DNA of 22,616 bases from a virus. The stretch spans positions 1 to 22,616 of IMG/VR virus record IMGVR_UViG_3300048690_000040; one strand, given 5' to 3'. The translations under genes were made by a program, and so were the position numbers. Below, piece after piece: positions 22,293 to 22,616 of this stretch. Positions within the stretch are counted from its first letter, which is position 1. Every line of letters starts with the position of its first letter. Below the pieces are notes generated by a model that was not told the DNA's origin, searched no databases, and saw nothing but the letters and a program-made list of their open reading frames with translations.

Positions 22293-22616
22293 ATGATGGA
22301 GATGTCAGAACACAAAGTGTTTAACTTCTTTACAGGAGAAGATGGCCCGTCACGTATTATTGTAAAGACGGGTAGTTATAGTGATGGATCAGCAAAGATT
22401 GAGATTGTCAATCTGCAGAATCAAGTGTTTATCGAAGCAACTGCATGCTGTAACAACTTTGGATTAGACTCAAATGATGCTATTATAGCGTCAGATGGGT
22501 CTGTTCCAGGGTTAATGAGTTTCTTAGAATCTCATAACATAGTAAGACAACAAGATGAGTACATAAACATCGAAGATGGAATGCATCCTGTTGTTAAACT
22601 ATTACCTGAATCAGAG
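22293..22616 (+). CDS. Hypothetical protein, cut by the window end
   Basis: The ATG directly follows the TAA of the preceding gene, and the frame stays open to the edge, giving at least 108 residues. The visible part begins MMEMSEHKVFNFF and continues with probable strands (RIIVKTGSYSDGSAKIEIVNLQ, FIEATACCNNFG). The start could be either of the first Met codons. No family is recognised. Confidence 0.5.
   Translation, partial: MMEMSEHKVFNFFTGEDGPSRIIVKTGSYSDGSAKIEIVNLQNQVFIEATACCNNFGLDSNDAIIASDGSVPGLMSFLESHNIVRQQDEYINIEDGMHPVVKLLPESE

Overview
The window looks like part of a tailed double-stranded DNA bacteriophage (Caudoviricetes) genome, most likely infecting a member of the Bacteroidota. 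The phage call rests on a late gene block with large terminase, PhoH-like ATPase, portal, scaffold-like protein and major capsid protein, beside ThyX and many tiny hypothetical genes. The host inference rests on three things: low GC, almost no Shine-Dalgarno sequences before starts, and promoter-like pairs matching the Bacteroidota pattern (TTTG near -33, TAnnTTTG near -7) in the divergent control region. The phage could be crAss-like or another large Bacteroidota phage group, but no marker seen here settles that.

Layout. Positions 17012 down to 50 are one long minus-strand block. In transcription order it holds: five small proteins (two acidic or unknown, a possible winged-helix protein, an HU/IHF-like protein, a Cys-rich protein); a RecB/Cas4-like PD-(D/E)XK nuclease; two unknown proteins; an oversized tRNA-like gene; an Acb2/Tad1-hairpin-like protein; a Tad2-like protein (DUF2829); ThyX; a 60-residue protein; TerL; PhoH; a Pro/Tyr-rich protein; portal; scaffold-like protein; major capsid protein; and four proteins following the capsid gene, including a candidate head-neck adaptor and a ferritin-like helical protein.

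Positions 17013-17419 are a divergent promoter and operator region. From 17420 to the right end everything is on the plus strand: a highly codon-optimised 100-residue protein, about 600 nt of structured non-coding sequence, then a run of very small, often overlapping genes (many membrane proteins), a PcfJ-like protein, a hairpin terminator, a helix-turn-helix protein, and a gene cut off by the window end. This side resembles an early, host-takeover region.

Most interesting points: (1) two candidate cyclic-nucleotide 'sponge' anti-defence genes side by side (Tad2-like and Acb2-like), coupled to thyX; (2) a 142-nt tRNA-like locus with a Leu-type D arm, perfect acceptor stem and about 55 extra nucleotides in the variable region; (3) a recurring ATAAACCAA-type leader before many start codons that also corrects several gene starts; (4) a divergent control region with paired palindromes and repeat pairs spaced about 55 nt apart.
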